From: Brachypodium distachyon
Taxonomy: Eukaryota > Streptophyta > Magnoliopsida > Poales > Poaceae
Direction of reading: 5' to 3'
Length of the DNA stretch: 64,000 bases
Assembly: GCF_000005505.3 (NCBI RefSeq)
Contig: NC_016134.3
Coordinates: 8,228,624 to 8,292,623, forward strand
The notes beneath the pieces are model-generated. The model was not told where the DNA came from. It ran no database searches and saw only the letters and a program-made list of their open reading frames with translations. This document shows, one piece after another, positions 33,097-45,146 of the stretch (positions are counted from its first letter, which is position 1; the number at the start of each line of letters is the position of its first letter). The position numbers were made by a program, and so were the translations under genes.

Positions 33097-35964
33097 TGTA
33101 ACATCCCAAAATTTCAAACCTTTACATGTGCATTGCATCCATGAGCATCATGCCACAATTGCATGTTTGAATTCAAATTTTGAATCACAAAAGGCTTTAA
33201 GAGATTTTGTTTACATCCCTATAACCTTTGGATTTTCAAACCAATAGGGTTGATGTATAAGAAGGGTTTAATGCATATATAAGCTATCCCATAATTTTTG
33301 GTTAACTAATTGGAGTTGAAAAAGTATTTTATTCAAACAGATATATAGCCCTAAAGTCATTTATAGGGAAAATGTATTTTTATATATTTTATTTTGAAGA
33401 GAAACTACTTCCAAAAGTTGTATCATGGTAGAACATGATTTTACAAATTTTCTGGAATTTATTTGGACCAATTTGGAGTTCAAACACAAAAGATATCAAA
33501 GAAATGAGAAAAACAGAAAAAGAAAAGGCCTAAGAAAAAAAAAAGGGTAAACCGGACCGGCCCGGCCAAAATGGGCCGAACCGGCCCAGTCCGACCGCGC
33601 CTGACCGGCCAAGACCACCCGGTCCACGCGCGCGCGCCCGTTGTCGCGGACAGGTGGGGTCCACCTGTCAGCTGCGTCTTCCCCGAAGGAAAGCGCCGCC
33701 GGTCACGCGCGTGAATTCCGGCCGCCGTCCCCGCGCGCCCGCCGCCGCAATCTCCTCCTCCGGCCTTCCATTTTCATGCCCGATCACTCCTTTATAACCC
33801 CCGCGACCTCCTCTCTCTTTCCCCCTTGTTTCCCCATCCAATCGCGCCGCCGGGCTGCCCCGATTTCTCGCCGGAGCCGTGCCCGCGCCGCCGCCCATCT
33901 TCGTCCTCGGCGCCGACCCCGCCGTCCCCGACCGCGCCCCGTCTCCGCCGGGCCGCGCCGCGCCTCCCCGTGTCTTCCCCGTCACGCCCACGTCGTCGGA
34001 GCGTCCCCGCGCCGCCGCGCCCGTGCCCGCGCCGCCGTCCGCCGACCGCGCCGCCCGCTCGTCCCGTCCTAGGCGCCGACCCGCGCCGCCCGAGCCCGCG
34101 CCGACCGCAACCCCGTCTCCGCCGTGCCGCGCCGTCATCGCCCGCCATTTCCCCGTCACGCCCCGACGCCGGAGCACCCCCGCGCCGCCCCGCCCGCGCC
34201 GCGCCACCGCCGGTTTCCGTCGCCGGAACCCTAACCCGCCGGTGAGCTTCCCCTGATCGATCTCGTCCGTCCATCCGTCTCCAACGGTGTAGATTAGATC
34301 GTCCTTATTCATTTAAACCGAACCGGTACCAACGAATAGGAATGCGCCACGTGGCACCCGAGTTACAAAATAAAAATGTAATTTTATTTCCCCGGATTAA
34401 TTAAAGGCATTTTTGCAGATAGGCCCCTGTAACTTCAAATGATCACAACTTTAAATCTGTTTGGCCAAATTTAGTGATCCACACCTTTTTGGAATCCTTA
34501 GGAAATGTAGAATCTTTTGGCACTGTCCAAATTCAAATTTGAATATTTGAATCACATTCAAAGTACAGATTAGGGTTTTATGCCATTTAAATCATAACTA
34601 ATTATTTAGAAGTCCTTTTTGAATGAAACCAGTGCCCAAAATTTTGTTTTAATGTCCTCTGTCCAATGGGGCAGAGAAATAAATATTATGAATTAAATTG
34701 TTTTGCAGATGCTATGCTATGATAATATACGAGGGTGGTATTATTACAATGTGATACTATTGAATTACAAATATAGTTTTCCTAGTGTATGGCAAAACAA
34801 GTAATTCAATGAACCGTCCTGGGTGGGCTGCTTTGAGCTTTCGGATGTCGTGACGTTAGGTCCATTTCTATGGGGCCCGCTGAGTCGTCTCTCCGTGTGA
34901 TTCGGGAGCGTCCATGGTCGCCTTCTCGTGCGATTCGGGGAGCGCCTGCGTCACAATGTGGGATGCCACCCGGGATAACCAGAGACTGGACTAGTTTCCT
35001 GTTCAGTAGCTTCCAGTACAACCACATGGTATTATGGGCTCTGCCAGGATGGATGTAAGAAATATGAACCTGGATCCGAGGTGACATCGGTATGTAGCAG
35101 TGTAGGTTGGAACGCGTCCCTCAGGTGGTTTGGGGAAATATGTTCTGAAAATTCCTGTAATCGATGCCGTTGCTACTCCATCTGGAGGACAGCAAGGGAT
35201 TAACACGTCGATTTCTTGTGGGTAAAGTGTACCACCTCTCGAGAGTGTCAAACTAAGTACTTAGCCGTGTCCCCGGTTACGGACGATTATGAGCAACTAG
35301 ATATTGAAGCTGTAAGGAAAGTCTCACTCATTCAAATTTCCTAATAAAATGAATGGTTTGAACTGGGTAGGAGCATTGATGTTTCTACTCAATGTGCCTA
35401 GGTTAATAGGAGCATGGGTGTTTCTACCCCGTGTCCAATAGAATTCAAAACTATTTGTCTAAAAATGATAGGATTTGAATAATGATGCTTTTATGCAAAA
35501 TAGCCAAACCCCACCTAGCCAAACTATGCATTTACTTGGTAGGACCTTTATAACTCTAGTGAGCTTGCCAATACATTCAAATGTATTGACCACGTAGTGG
35601 CTGCAATTAACAATGCAGGTGGATCCGACGATGAGTGAGGTTCGTCGTTTTGTCATGGGTCATGTGCTTACATTCCAACATGCTCTCCCCTTGGAGTAGT
35701 GTGGCCCTTATGTTCTACCCTTTTCCGCTGCAGTATTTTGAAATATTGTTTTATGATGTTGAAACAGTATTTGTTTTATGATGGCCCCAGAGGTCATGCG
35801 AGGTTGTAAGTACTATTAAATTCTGGTTGATGCGATGTAATAAAGTACTTTGACCTTTGTTTCTGTATATTTCATCATGAAACTGTGTGTGCTAGTGAGT
35901 CGATCCAGGGACTAGCACAGTAAGCACAGAGATCGAACCCTTGGTGAAGGGGGGGATCGCTTCA
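33097..35964 (+). mobile_element. TE-E: solo LTR of the TE-A family inside T2
   Basis: A single LTR, TGTAACATCC to CTTCA, 2868 bp, flanked by the 5-bp duplication AACAA (33092-33096 and 35965-35969). No internal region or primer site follows. It is thus the product of LTR-LTR recombination. Relative to TE-A it lacks about 455 bp (TE-A 1643-2097), replaced by about 12 bases containing tgttttgca. It keeps the palindrome (33649-33669) and a TATA-like tttataa near 33792. Confidence 0.93.
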
Positions 35965-35969
35965 AACAA

Positions 35970-36944
35970 GGGTCATCGCATCCCTTGGGGCGAGTCCCCT
36001 AGAGAAAACCCAGGTCTCCCCAGTTGCGGGGGCTGTCGCTGGAAGGCTATAACTTCCTCGTCACCCGTACCCGCCGTTCGGGGTGTGGCGAAGCCGGCGC
36101 CGAGGACGTTATAGCCGTCTCGCGGCTGCTCCCGGAGCGGAGCCCTCCTAAGCCAGGGTTCGTCCCTGAAGGCCAGGGTCCTCCCCTGAGGGCGAGGGTT
36201 GCCGCGTGAGCGTGGTGGTAGCATCGTCGGCGGCGGTTGCCGCCGGCGGCGATCCTGCCCCCGCGTTCCTGCTGCATCCCTCCAAGATCGTTTCCCCTGA
36301 ACAGGTACCCCAGATGGTTTCCTACCGAGGTGGCGCCCCGTCTGCACTCTACCGCAGAGCATCGCGGAATGTTGGACCAAACGGAAAGCTAAGTATCTGA
36401 ACATGAACGCTGAATTCGCTAAGAGCTGAACGAAACTGAGCACTGCCCCGCTGGGTGCGGCCCCGGATCCCGCGCGTAGCCGGAGTGTTACAAGGGACGC
36501 TTGCGGGGGGAGTGCGCTCCCCGTGTGGCTCCCGGGTCCGCCCCGGGAGGGCACGGCTCGGGGTGGTTACCCCGCAAGCGGAGTGGCTCCCCGCTACCGC
36601 TTGGCCCCAGGTCGGCATCGCGGGTCCGTCCCGGGTCCCTGGTCTGGTCAAGGGTGAGGCCTGCGCGAGTCCCCCCGCAACACAAGGCAAGACACGCACA
36701 GGCTATGGGAACCACCCCGCGAAGCGGCCTCGGGAATAAATGACAAAAGTTGAGCAAACTAACGAGCTTGATTGACTAGGTGTCGAGTGGTTACATGGAC
36801 TAACCAAAAGATCATTGTCCAAACGGCGCTAAGCGCCATACTTGCAGGTAAAGCAAACAAGAAAGAGGTACTGGGGAAGCAACGAGTATAGCCAGGGGCC
36901 GCGGCAGCTAGCTGTCGTCGTCTTCGGCCGGGGGGTCGACGGGG
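35970..36944 (+). other. T2 spacer between TE-E and the antisense gene
   Basis: GC-rich non-coding T2 sequence. Short open frames on both strands have no features I recognise. Probably holds the 3' untranslated part of the antisense gene. Confidence 0.45.
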
Positions 36945-39900
36945 GGTTCAGGCTCCGGCTTCATCTGCATCCGCTCGACGACCTCGTCGACGAACTCGCG
37001 CACTGCCTGGGTGTGCGTGGGCTCGTCCTCGCTGTCGGACCAAGCGTCCAGCAGGGACTCGAAGGGAAATTCCGGGTCCCGGAGATGAATCCGCGGGAGG
37101 ATTGTCCCGGCAACTCCCGGGCGCAGTTGGCGACTTCGTTGGCACCGTACTTGGCGATCCCGACGTCGAGCGCCCCGAGCTTCCCCAACAAGTCGGAGAA
37201 GAAGGGGATCAGCGTCGTGACGTCCGTGCCGTCCCCCTCCGCCGCCTGCAGCTCGAACTTGGGCAGCAAGTCGCGCAGCGACCCGGCGATCTTCGCCAGC
37301 TTCTCCGTCGCGAGCTGCCGCTGCCCGATCAGCGTGCTGTGATGGAGTCGGGCGTCATGCACGGCCTTCTTGGCCTTGCTGACGCGGCCCTCCAGCTTCG
37401 CAAGCTCCAAAGCCTGGGCTGCGGTCGCCTCACCGGCCTTGGCGAGCTCTTCCTAGACGGCGGCCAACTCGTCCTCAAGCCCGGCCGCTTTGCCTTTAAC
37501 CGAGTTGAGCTTGGCCTCGTGCTGAGTCGCCGCTCTCGCCGCGCCCTCGGCGGCCTTGACCTGCACCTCCAGCAGGACGCGGAGGCCTTCGATCTCGCCG
37601 CGGTAGTTGGCGATCAGCTCGCTCTTCTCGTCCAGCCGCGCCTGGGCTGTCGCGAGCACCTCGGCATGTTCCTTTCGGGAAGCTTCTAGGATTGCCGCCA
37701 TTGCGTCGAGCCTACCTTGGAGCTCCGTGCGCTGGACCTCCAGTTGCCGACGGAGCTCGGTCTCCGGGACTACCGGCTCCCGAGCAGCCTCCAGGGCTTG
37801 CCGGGCCAGCCGCGCCTCCTCTTCGGCGAGGCGCGTCTCCTCGCGCCGCCGGGAGAGTTCTCGCCGCTCTCTCTCGACGGCCTCCCGCACCTTGCCGAGT
37901 TGATTCTTGGCGGCGGTGTGGTGCTCCCTCACCTTGTTGTAGGAGGTGACGAAGGCGAACTGCTGGTCCCGGACGGCGTCCAGGAACCGGTGCCCCCGCT
38001 CGAAGACGCTCGGATCCTAGGTAAGAGGATTCCAAGCGACCCCGGCGAGGGTGCCGAGGTCGGTGCCGGGGAGAGCCCCAGAGGATGACGAAGCCCCAGC
38101 TGCTGAAGTTGAGTTGGGCGCGGAGTCGCCAACTTGCTCCCGGGGGTCTTGCCGTCCTTCCCCGACAACTTCCCCCGCGCCCAGGCTCCGGGACACCGGG
38201 GTTGGAGAGGGTTCCCTGCTTCCGGTGGGGGTCGTCTCCTGCTGAACGGCGGGGGAGCCCGAGCCGGCCACGTCCGCGGCTTCTGGCGCGTCGCCGGGTG
38301 CCGCCGCGGCGGCGGCGGTCCCCATTGTCGCCGCTGTGTCCGTCGCGGCGCGGGCGGACTAGGGAGCCGTTTCCGACTCCACCTCCGCCCCCGTGGCCCC
38401 GACGACCGTGTCGGGGTCGACCACGGCTTGTGCCTGCACCCGTGGAGAAGCATGAGGGTCGGCGATGGTTGGTGTTATCGGAGCGAATAGGGGCGACCAG
38501 GGCGGTTACCTTGTGCGGCCGTCGGGCTTGCCGATGCAGCCTCCACTACCTCACCTGCACCAGCAGGAGCGTCCAAGGGTATTGCCGCGGGCGAGCTGCC
38601 GCTCGCTGCAGAAAGAGAAGGCATGTTTGTGAATTTGGCTAGCAGGAATTGCAGTTGCAGGGAATCGACGAAGACATACCTGGTGCCGGCCCTGTCTCCG
38701 CTTGGGCTGGGTCGCCAAGGGGCGCGCCCGTGCCGACGCGGGCCCCCGAGGCAGCGGGGTCGGTGGCGCCGCCAGTGTCCGCGCGCGTCCTCTTGCTTGG
38801 CGAGCCGGTCGGGGAATCACTCCTCGCCCTCTTGCTGGCGCCCGCCGGCGAGGAGGACTTCGGAGGGTTACGCCGGAGCGCGAAGCCCCGGAAGACCCCC
38901 CGGGCGGGCGGCGCCGTGGGCGCCCGCGGTGTCGTCGTGACCCGGAGAGCTCCAGGTGTCGATGGCGATGCCGCCGCACCACCGGGCGCCAAGCTCACAG
39001 AGGCCCCCGCTACCGGAGCGAAGGCCGTCGCCGGGGCGCCGAAGGCCCCCGCAGGTGCTGACGTTGCCGGGGTGCCGGCGAGCACCCCGGAGCCGGTTCC
39101 CGCCACGGAGCCGGCGGCCGCCGGCCAGACAGGGGCTGCCGCCGAGGCACTCGCGGCCCCTGTTGCCCCGGATGCCGTCGTGGTACTAGCGGGCGCCCCA
39201 GGAGCGGCCGCCGCCGCCAGGGTGGGGGCCGCTGCCGGGGCAGACGTCCCTGTTGAAGAAGTGGCTCCGGCCGCCGCGAACGCCCTCAACCTTCTCAGGA
39301 TCAGGGGCGCGCTGTCGCTGCTTTCCTCGTCGTCGTCCTCCACGGCCACGACTTCCGGGGACGCAGCCACTTGGCCCGCCTCGTCGTCCAGCGACCGGAG
39401 GGAGGGCCAGCTGGGCTCGGACCCGCCTTCGCTCTCCTCGAGCACCTGCTTCCCGCAGGGTGCTTGCGGGGGAGCGTGCGGGATGCGGCTGGGGGTGTCA
39501 TCCATCAGCCCCCACTCGTTGCAGGGCGGGAAGGCGCCGACGATGTCGCTGAGCGCCTTGACACCGGCATGGAGAGCGGAGACCCCTGGCGGGAACTCTA
39601 TCGACTGGAAGACCTCGCCGGAGATCCCCTTCAGCCACGTCTTGAGGGACTCCAAGTCCACGCCGTCCGCCTGTAGGCGTGTCCTGTCCCCGGAGCCCGT
39701 GTACATCCACGCGGGCCGGGAACGCAGCTGCAGGTGCGCGCCACGTCGACATCTGTGAGCCCTGCTAGCCGCAACGCCTTGATCTTCTCCACGATGGGGA
39801 GGAGGTCGGCGTCGCGGTGGTACCTGTCCTGCCAGCCTATCTGGGGCACCGGCAGCCCCGTTGGCGGCTGGATGGACTCCTGGGGGTCCTCCACTCGGAC

Positions 39901-40348
39901 CCAGCACCAGTCGCCCCGCCATTCTTTTTCGATCTTCTACCCCGACCGGACAATGAACTCCGACTTCATCTGGTCGCGGGCACGGAAAACCACCCCCGAC
40001 GACATCGCCTTCGCATTGTCGATGCGCGTGGAGGAACAGAGAGAAGGGCGGCACCATGCCGCAGAGGAGGAAGCGCGCGAACACCCGGAAGTCGTTATCC
40101 TGGTGTTCGACGCCCGCTGGGAAGATCCGCGTCTCCCCGTGCTCGTTGAAGTTGGAGGCGATGGCGTGCCGGAGCTTCCCCAGCACCTCGCCGTTGTAGC
40201 CGGGGCGGAAGAAGGCTACTTTCGCGCGCATCTCCCGCCTCTTCTAGTCCTTGGCGGCGGCAGCTTTGAGTGCCGCCTCGGTCTTGCTGGTCGCGGGCTT
40301 CTTCGAAGACTGGACCTCCTTCCCCTTTCTGGTGGTGGGGGGCGCCAT
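36945..40348 (-). pseudogene. T2 antisense gene: putative gypsy-type transposon protein (Transposase_28-like), broken
   Basis: Read on the - strand from ATG at 40348: MAPPTTRKGKEVQ, a basic N-terminus, then the domain FFRPGYNGE...NEHGE..IFPAGVEHQDNDFRVFA..LL.GMVPPFSLFLHA. T4 carries a better copy at 62908. Here CAG is TAG at 40244-40246, the segment after FSLFLHA is deleted to the codons for DNAKAM, and frames shift twice. Downstream are an Ala/Pro-rich region with basic patches (38640-39300) and a long coiled coil (37000-37930). The family is known from plant genomes (Pfam Putative gypsy type transposon) as an antisense gene of Tat elements; its function is unknown. It lies between pol and the 3' LTR, opposite to gag-pol. 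Confidence 0.8.
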
Positions 40349-40746
40349 GGGGAGCGAGGGCGGAAGCTGGCAAGAGCGCAGGGATGCGAGATGCGGAAGA
40401 GGATGGAGGCGAAAGGGCAAAGTATTGCTCCCCGTTGCCAACAGTGGAAGCTTTATGACGCTTGGTCATTTGGTAACGGCCGGTTCCGTACCTTACGGGT
40501 GCGCGGGGATAACTCCTAATCACTGGGAGTAATGCGCGGAGTGGCCTTAACTACCCCATTTAGGGGGGGGGGGGATTAGGGTGGAAATCTCGCGCCCACT
40601 ACTCCGCTTTTGGCGGTGCCGTACACGGGGCAGCGAAGGGGCGCGGGCTAGCAACTAATCGAGGGCCCACGCATCGGGGGCCCGGCAACCGGCTAGGAAG
40701 AGACCCTTCCGGGGACAGGTGATGCCGGCCCACGCCCGGGGGCTAC
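40349..40746 (-). promoter_or_regulatory. Upstream region of the T2 antisense gene, up to the 3' LTR
   Basis: About 400 bp between the antisense ATG and the 3' LTR. It aligns with 62506-62907 in T4, where a TATA-like ccataaatag sits about 210 bp before the ATG. In T2 that site is overwritten by a G run (40565-40573). The sequence next to the LTR (cgggggctac) is the purine tract for T2 DNA synthesis. Confidence 0.5.
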
Positions 40747-41669
40747 TGTCGCACCAGTGGCACCCGGGTTCCCGGGAAGGTCTCATCCCGAGGAGCGCCA
40801 ACGAGCTTCCCGGCAAGCTACCAGCCCCGAAATGGGCTAGCGGGGCCTCCCGAAATATTCCCGATTAGGCACCTCCCGGGAGGAGGTTCCCGGGCGCGCT
40901 GGGCCCGGGTGCTTCCCGGGCCGACTTGCGGGGACTGGAGGCTCCCAGACGCATGCCCCCGCCTCGGGTCGTGGCGGGCGCGGAACGCGCGGTCCCACCA
41001 AGGCAAGGAGTAAGGTGCGCGGCTCAGTAAACGAGCCGACCGACGGGTAGTTACCCGTCGGGTCGAAGGAACAGTGGTTGTCCAATCCTACCCTAGAGTC
41101 TTAGGCCCCTAGCAGCGGAGGTGGCACCCATGCATGCCACCAACTCACTAGGGAGAGTCGCATGCCTCCCCGCTGGACACTTGTAGCCCATGCACCGTGG
41201 CACATGTGGCATCCCCTTGTGTATAAAAGGAGGACCCATGCCAACGGTCTGGAGGGGTTTTTTTTGACAGGTTAGTCAGTTGGTCAGTTAATTGGTTCGG
41301 ACGAAGCTCGCTCGATAGATGCTTAGTGGCTCTAGCAGGCAGCCAGCAGAGAGCGGTAAGGAGTGCCTAGCCACTGAGAGAAAGCCCGGGAGCTTGCCCG
41401 GCAACCTGAAACATTTGATCCGTAATCAATATCAGCTCAGACAGGCAGGACGTAGGGTTTTACACCTCCGGGTGGCCCGAACCTGGGTAAAAATCGTGCG
41501 TACGTCTGTTCTTGGACTAGCGCGTACCCCTAGCACTTTGCCTCCCCGGCCCAGTAGGGCCTCGTCGGCCGTGCCGGCGATCATCTGGTCTCCACCCCAG
41601 ACGCCCCTACTGAACCTGAAAGGGGGACGTGGCTGCACGCCCCCGGTGTCGGAGCACCGAGCGACGACA
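40747..41669 (+). repeat. 3' LTR of T2 (923 bp)
   Basis: Starts TGTCGCACCAGTGG, ends CGACGACA, followed by target duplication TTCAT. Relative to the 5' LTR it lacks short segments in U3 (for example gtaccaccgctgcgcgacgc) and has the ordinary U5 end. LTR divergence is well above that of TE-A. Confidence 0.9.
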
Positions 41670-41674
41670 TTCAT

Positions 41675-43753
41675 AAAATAGGCTGGGGCATTGGTTAAAC
41701 CAAATGACATAACTGTGTACTCATATAGTCCATATCTTGTAGAGAATGCCGTCTTGGTTATGTCTTGGGTTCAAATCTTCAGCTGATGATAGCCTGATCG
41801 CAGATCTATCTTGGAAAACACACTAGCTCCTTCCAACTGATCAAACAAGTCATTGATCATGGGTAAAGGGTATTTGTTTTTGATGGTGACCTCGTTAAGA
41901 GAACAATAGTCAACACACATCCTCATACTCTTGTCCTTCTTCTGTACAAACAGTACCGGTGCTCCCCAAGGTGACGAGCTCGGTCTGATGTACCCCTTTG
42001 CTTGCAATTCTTGCAACTGTTTCTTAAGTTCTGCTAATTCATTTGCGGGCATCCTATAGGGTCTTTTGGATATTGGGGCAGTTCCTAGAACTAGATCAAT
42101 TAAGAACTCAATATCCCTATCAGGTGGCATTCCTGGTAAATCCTCTGGAAACACATCCATGTATTCATTAACGATGGGAACTTCCTCGAGACTACTCCCC
42201 TTAAGTGCATTAACCATGGCTCTTCTTCGCTTGATTTTGGATGTAAATCTGATTCTCTTTCCTTCCGGGCTGGTCACAGTAGCTGCTAGGTTAGCACAAT
42301 CTATGTGTCCTTTGTGTCTAGATAGCCAGTCCATCCCTAGGATTACATCTAAACCTTGGGACTCTAGTACGATAAGGTCTGAGGGAAAAGTCTCGCTGCC
42401 AAGCCTTATAAACACTCCATGACAAAAATAGTCTGCTCGGAATTCTTTCCCAGGGGATGTCACTAACAACGGTGTTTTAAGTGCTTTAGTAGCTACCCCA
42501 TGCTTTTGCACCCATGCTTTTGAAATGAAAGAATGCGATGCTCCAGTATCAAATAATATAACTGCTGGGTTGGAGTTGATAAGGAACGTACCAACTACGA
42601 CGTCCGGTGCTTCATAAGCCTCTTCTGCAGAAACATGGTTCGGCTTGGCCTTCACAAAGGGGTTAGGCCTCTTGTCTCCTTGGTTCTTGTTGCTTTGCTG
42701 CTTCTCCGGACACTGTGTTGAGTAGTGTCCCAATTTGTGGCAATGATAGCATTCCACTTGACTCAAGTCCTTCTCTGAGGCTGATCCACTGCGGTGCTGA
42801 CGGTGTCCACTGTTGTTGCTGCTGCCATTACCTCCATGGTTGCTTCCATGATGCTGACTCCCATGATGGTGGAGCTGGCGCTGATCCTTGTGCTGGTGGT
42901 GGCGTTTCTCCTCATGGGATCGTCCTAATGAAGAACCAAAGTGACGGTGCCTTGGAGGTGAATGGGTACGGTGCTTGCTGTGAAATCCCATACCAAACTT
43001 GTTACTTGCCTTCCTCTTGCGGTTCTCCACTTGCTTCTGCTTGCCTTCTAAGCGGATTGCCTTGTCAACCAAATTCTGAAAACTGTGAAAATCAGATGAA
43101 ACTAATTGCACACTGAGCTCATCATTCAGACCATCCAAGAAGAGCTCTTGTTTATCCTCATCATCGGCTACATCGTCAGGGGCATAGCGAGCTAACTGAG
43201 TGAACCTCTCTAAGTACTCCTGCACAGTCTTGGATCCTTGGCGCAATGCACGGAACTCCTTCCTCATCAATCCCATACTCCCTGCTGGAATGTGAGCTTT
43301 GCGGAAACCTTCAACAAAATCATCCCATGTGATCTCATCCCCTCCAAATCCGAACTTGAATGTATCCCACCAAGCTGCTGCGGCTCCTTCAAGCTGATGG
43401 CTTGCATATAGCACTCTCTCCTGATCAGTGCACTGGATGGTGAGTAGCTTCTTTTGGATGGTGCGAAGCCAATCATCTGCTTCAATGGGTTCAGCTGAGC
43501 TAGAGAAAGTAGGTGGGTGCAGCCTCAAAAACCTAGTCAAACGGTCGGAGGGTGGTGGTGGAGGTGGCAGGTTGTTGCGGTTGTTCTGGTTCAGGTTCTG
43601 AGTGAGCAGGTTCACTAGCTGAGTCTGAGCTTGCAAAAATTCAGCAAGTCCGGGTACTCCATTGTTGTTGTTGCCAGCGTTGGTGTTGGGGTTGGGGTTG
43701 GTGTTGCCAGTGTTGTTGTTGCCGGTGTTGCTCCTAGTGTTGCGGGTTGACAT
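41675..43753 (-). pseudogene. TE-C gag-pol, N-terminal piece (gag, protease, RT start)
   Basis: Start codon at 43753 ([11 protein letters not shown]), chosen because it opens the Asn-rich N-terminus comparable to that of TE-A; an upstream in-frame ATG at 43825 adds 24 unrelated residues. Gag capsid-like domain about residues 60-230, His-rich linker, CCHC knuckle near residue 334, protease DTGAS near 400, and RT from about 580. A TGA at 41771-41773 replaces what is CGA in the expected frame (KIRTQD), and the RT is cut by T2 at codons for AYFMN. It otherwise follows TE-A gag-pol throughout, so it was functional before these two events. Confidence 0.9.
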
Positions 43754-44001
43754 CTTGCTGGAAAAGATAAGAGTCGAGAAAGAAGGGTCTATAAGAACAT
43801 AACTACCCATAGATGCTTGCAGCATGAAGAAGTCAAATAAATTGACTTAAATAAACTCGATTTTATTAAACTCAATCAAACTCGAATGAATAGTTTCACG
43901 AAAAATCCTAAGTCTGCCAACCACAAAGTTTGATTGGTCAGTACTGTTTAAACCAAGAACTAGGGAAAAACTAAGCGAAAAGGGTTCTAATAAGGTAGCG
44001 T

Positions 44002-44970
44002 CTACTCGTCACGGTCGGTCTCAACGTCGGACTCGAAGATAACCTCCTCAGGGTCCTCCTCCTCCTCCATCGGCTCGTCCTCATCTCCGGAGTCGGCCAT
44101 CTTGTAGTCGAACTCCTCAACCCTGATCTGCATCTCCTCCTCGTAGTCCTTGTCATTACTGAGGAATGCCTCGTCCTCAACCTGAACGTCCTCCCCGTCG
44201 TCACGGGCCTCCTCTAGTGCATCCTCCAGCTCGACAACTGTGGTCTGAAGTAGGTCCACACGGTTCTTCAGTTCCTGTATCTTGGTCTTCTTGCGCTGAG
44301 CCTTCTGCACCACCTCGTCTAACTCCTCCTGCAGGATGTAGGCTGTGTCCTGCAACTGTCCCAGCTCGTCCTTCGCGTCGTTGTTCAGAGCCTCCAATGC
44401 CTGCATCTTCTGCTGCGACTCCACGTCCTTGGCCTTTAGCAGATCGTTCTCCCGCTTGAGGGCGGCGATATGAACATCAGCCAGGGCTAACTCCTGGTTC
44501 AACTCATCCCGGGCGTGAAGATGCGCATCCGAGATGCTCCTGGTGACCTCCTGCTGAGCCTGGACGCTATCGAGGTAGCGCTCGAGCTCGGCGTACTGCT
44601 GGGCGCTGGGGGTGAGGCTACCGGTACGGGGAAACAGACTCCCGTATCGGGTCTTCTTGCCAAAGTCCCTGGTGAAGACGAGCTCAGAGGCGTACTCGCT
44701 GCAGATGCGGGCAAGAGTCTCCTACATGGCCTTTATCAGGCCAGCCTCCCAAGTGTCCGCTCCCACGGTGAAGGTGACATCCCTGGTGACGGGGTGAACC
44801 TGGCGTCCACGGATCTTGGCAGCGACGTCGACATGTCCTGGACGGTCCGCGCGACGGTAAGCACGAAACTCTGGTGCAGGCATGCGCAGGTATGTGGTCA
44901 TGTCACGCAGCTGCGCCTTAAAGGGAAGGTCGTCCTGTCCAGCCTGGTGAAACTCTCCATTGGCAGCCAT
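44002..44970 (-). pseudogene. TE-C ORF0: accessory protein upstream of gag-pol, one premature stop
   Basis: From ATG at 44970, about 80 residues reach KAM then a TAG at 44722-44724; the same frame runs on to 44002 without another stop, about 322 residues in all. The first part has IRGR followed by PVTRDVTF, matching IRGREIAPATPDITF of TE-A ORF0; after the stop LARICSEY matches the CRDYRHEF region. Then come a coiled coil of about 120 residues and a very acidic tail. TE-A and TE-C thus share ORF0 as a family with low sequence identity but constant architecture and place. CAG to TAG would explain the stop. Confidence 0.8.
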
Positions 44971-45132
44971 CTACACAAATTTTAACAAAGAGGGGAAAAG
45001 TCGATCAGAATCCATGTTAGATAGACAAGAATAGGAGTATAACTATATATAGGTGTATATTCTTCTTGATTTACTTAAAATAAGTCCCTATGGCTTTTCC
45101 AGTACTAGGGTCACGTCCTACAGGCAACATGT

Positions 45133-45144
45133 GCTCTGATACCA
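45133..45144 (-). other. Primer binding site of TE-C (tRNA-Met type)
   Basis: Plus-strand GCTCTGATACCA, i.e. TGGTATCAGAGC on the - strand, two bases inside the 5' LTR boundary at 45147. Same site as TE-A and TE-D. Confidence 0.88.
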
Positions 45145-45146
45145 TC

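Larger units (their letters stand above)
26359..41669 (+). mobile_element. T2: Tat-lineage Ty3/gypsy element inserted in TE-C RT
   Basis: LTRs at 26359-27353 and 40747-41669 start TGTCGCACCAGTGG and end CGACGACA. Flanks carry a 5-bp target duplication TTCAT (26354-26358 and 41670-41674). The internal region holds gag-protease remnants, pol with two RNase H domains and integrase on the + strand, a tandem-repeat spacer, a solo LTR (TE-E), and an antisense gene before the 3' LTR. This order (pol, spacer, antisense gene, 3' LTR) is known for large Tat-lineage elements. All reading frames are damaged, so it is defective. Confidence 0.93.

Noticed and set aside
41432..41710. A fusion protein across the T2 3' LTR and TE-C RT
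   Set aside because: Chance frame across an insertion boundary; useful only to show the junction.
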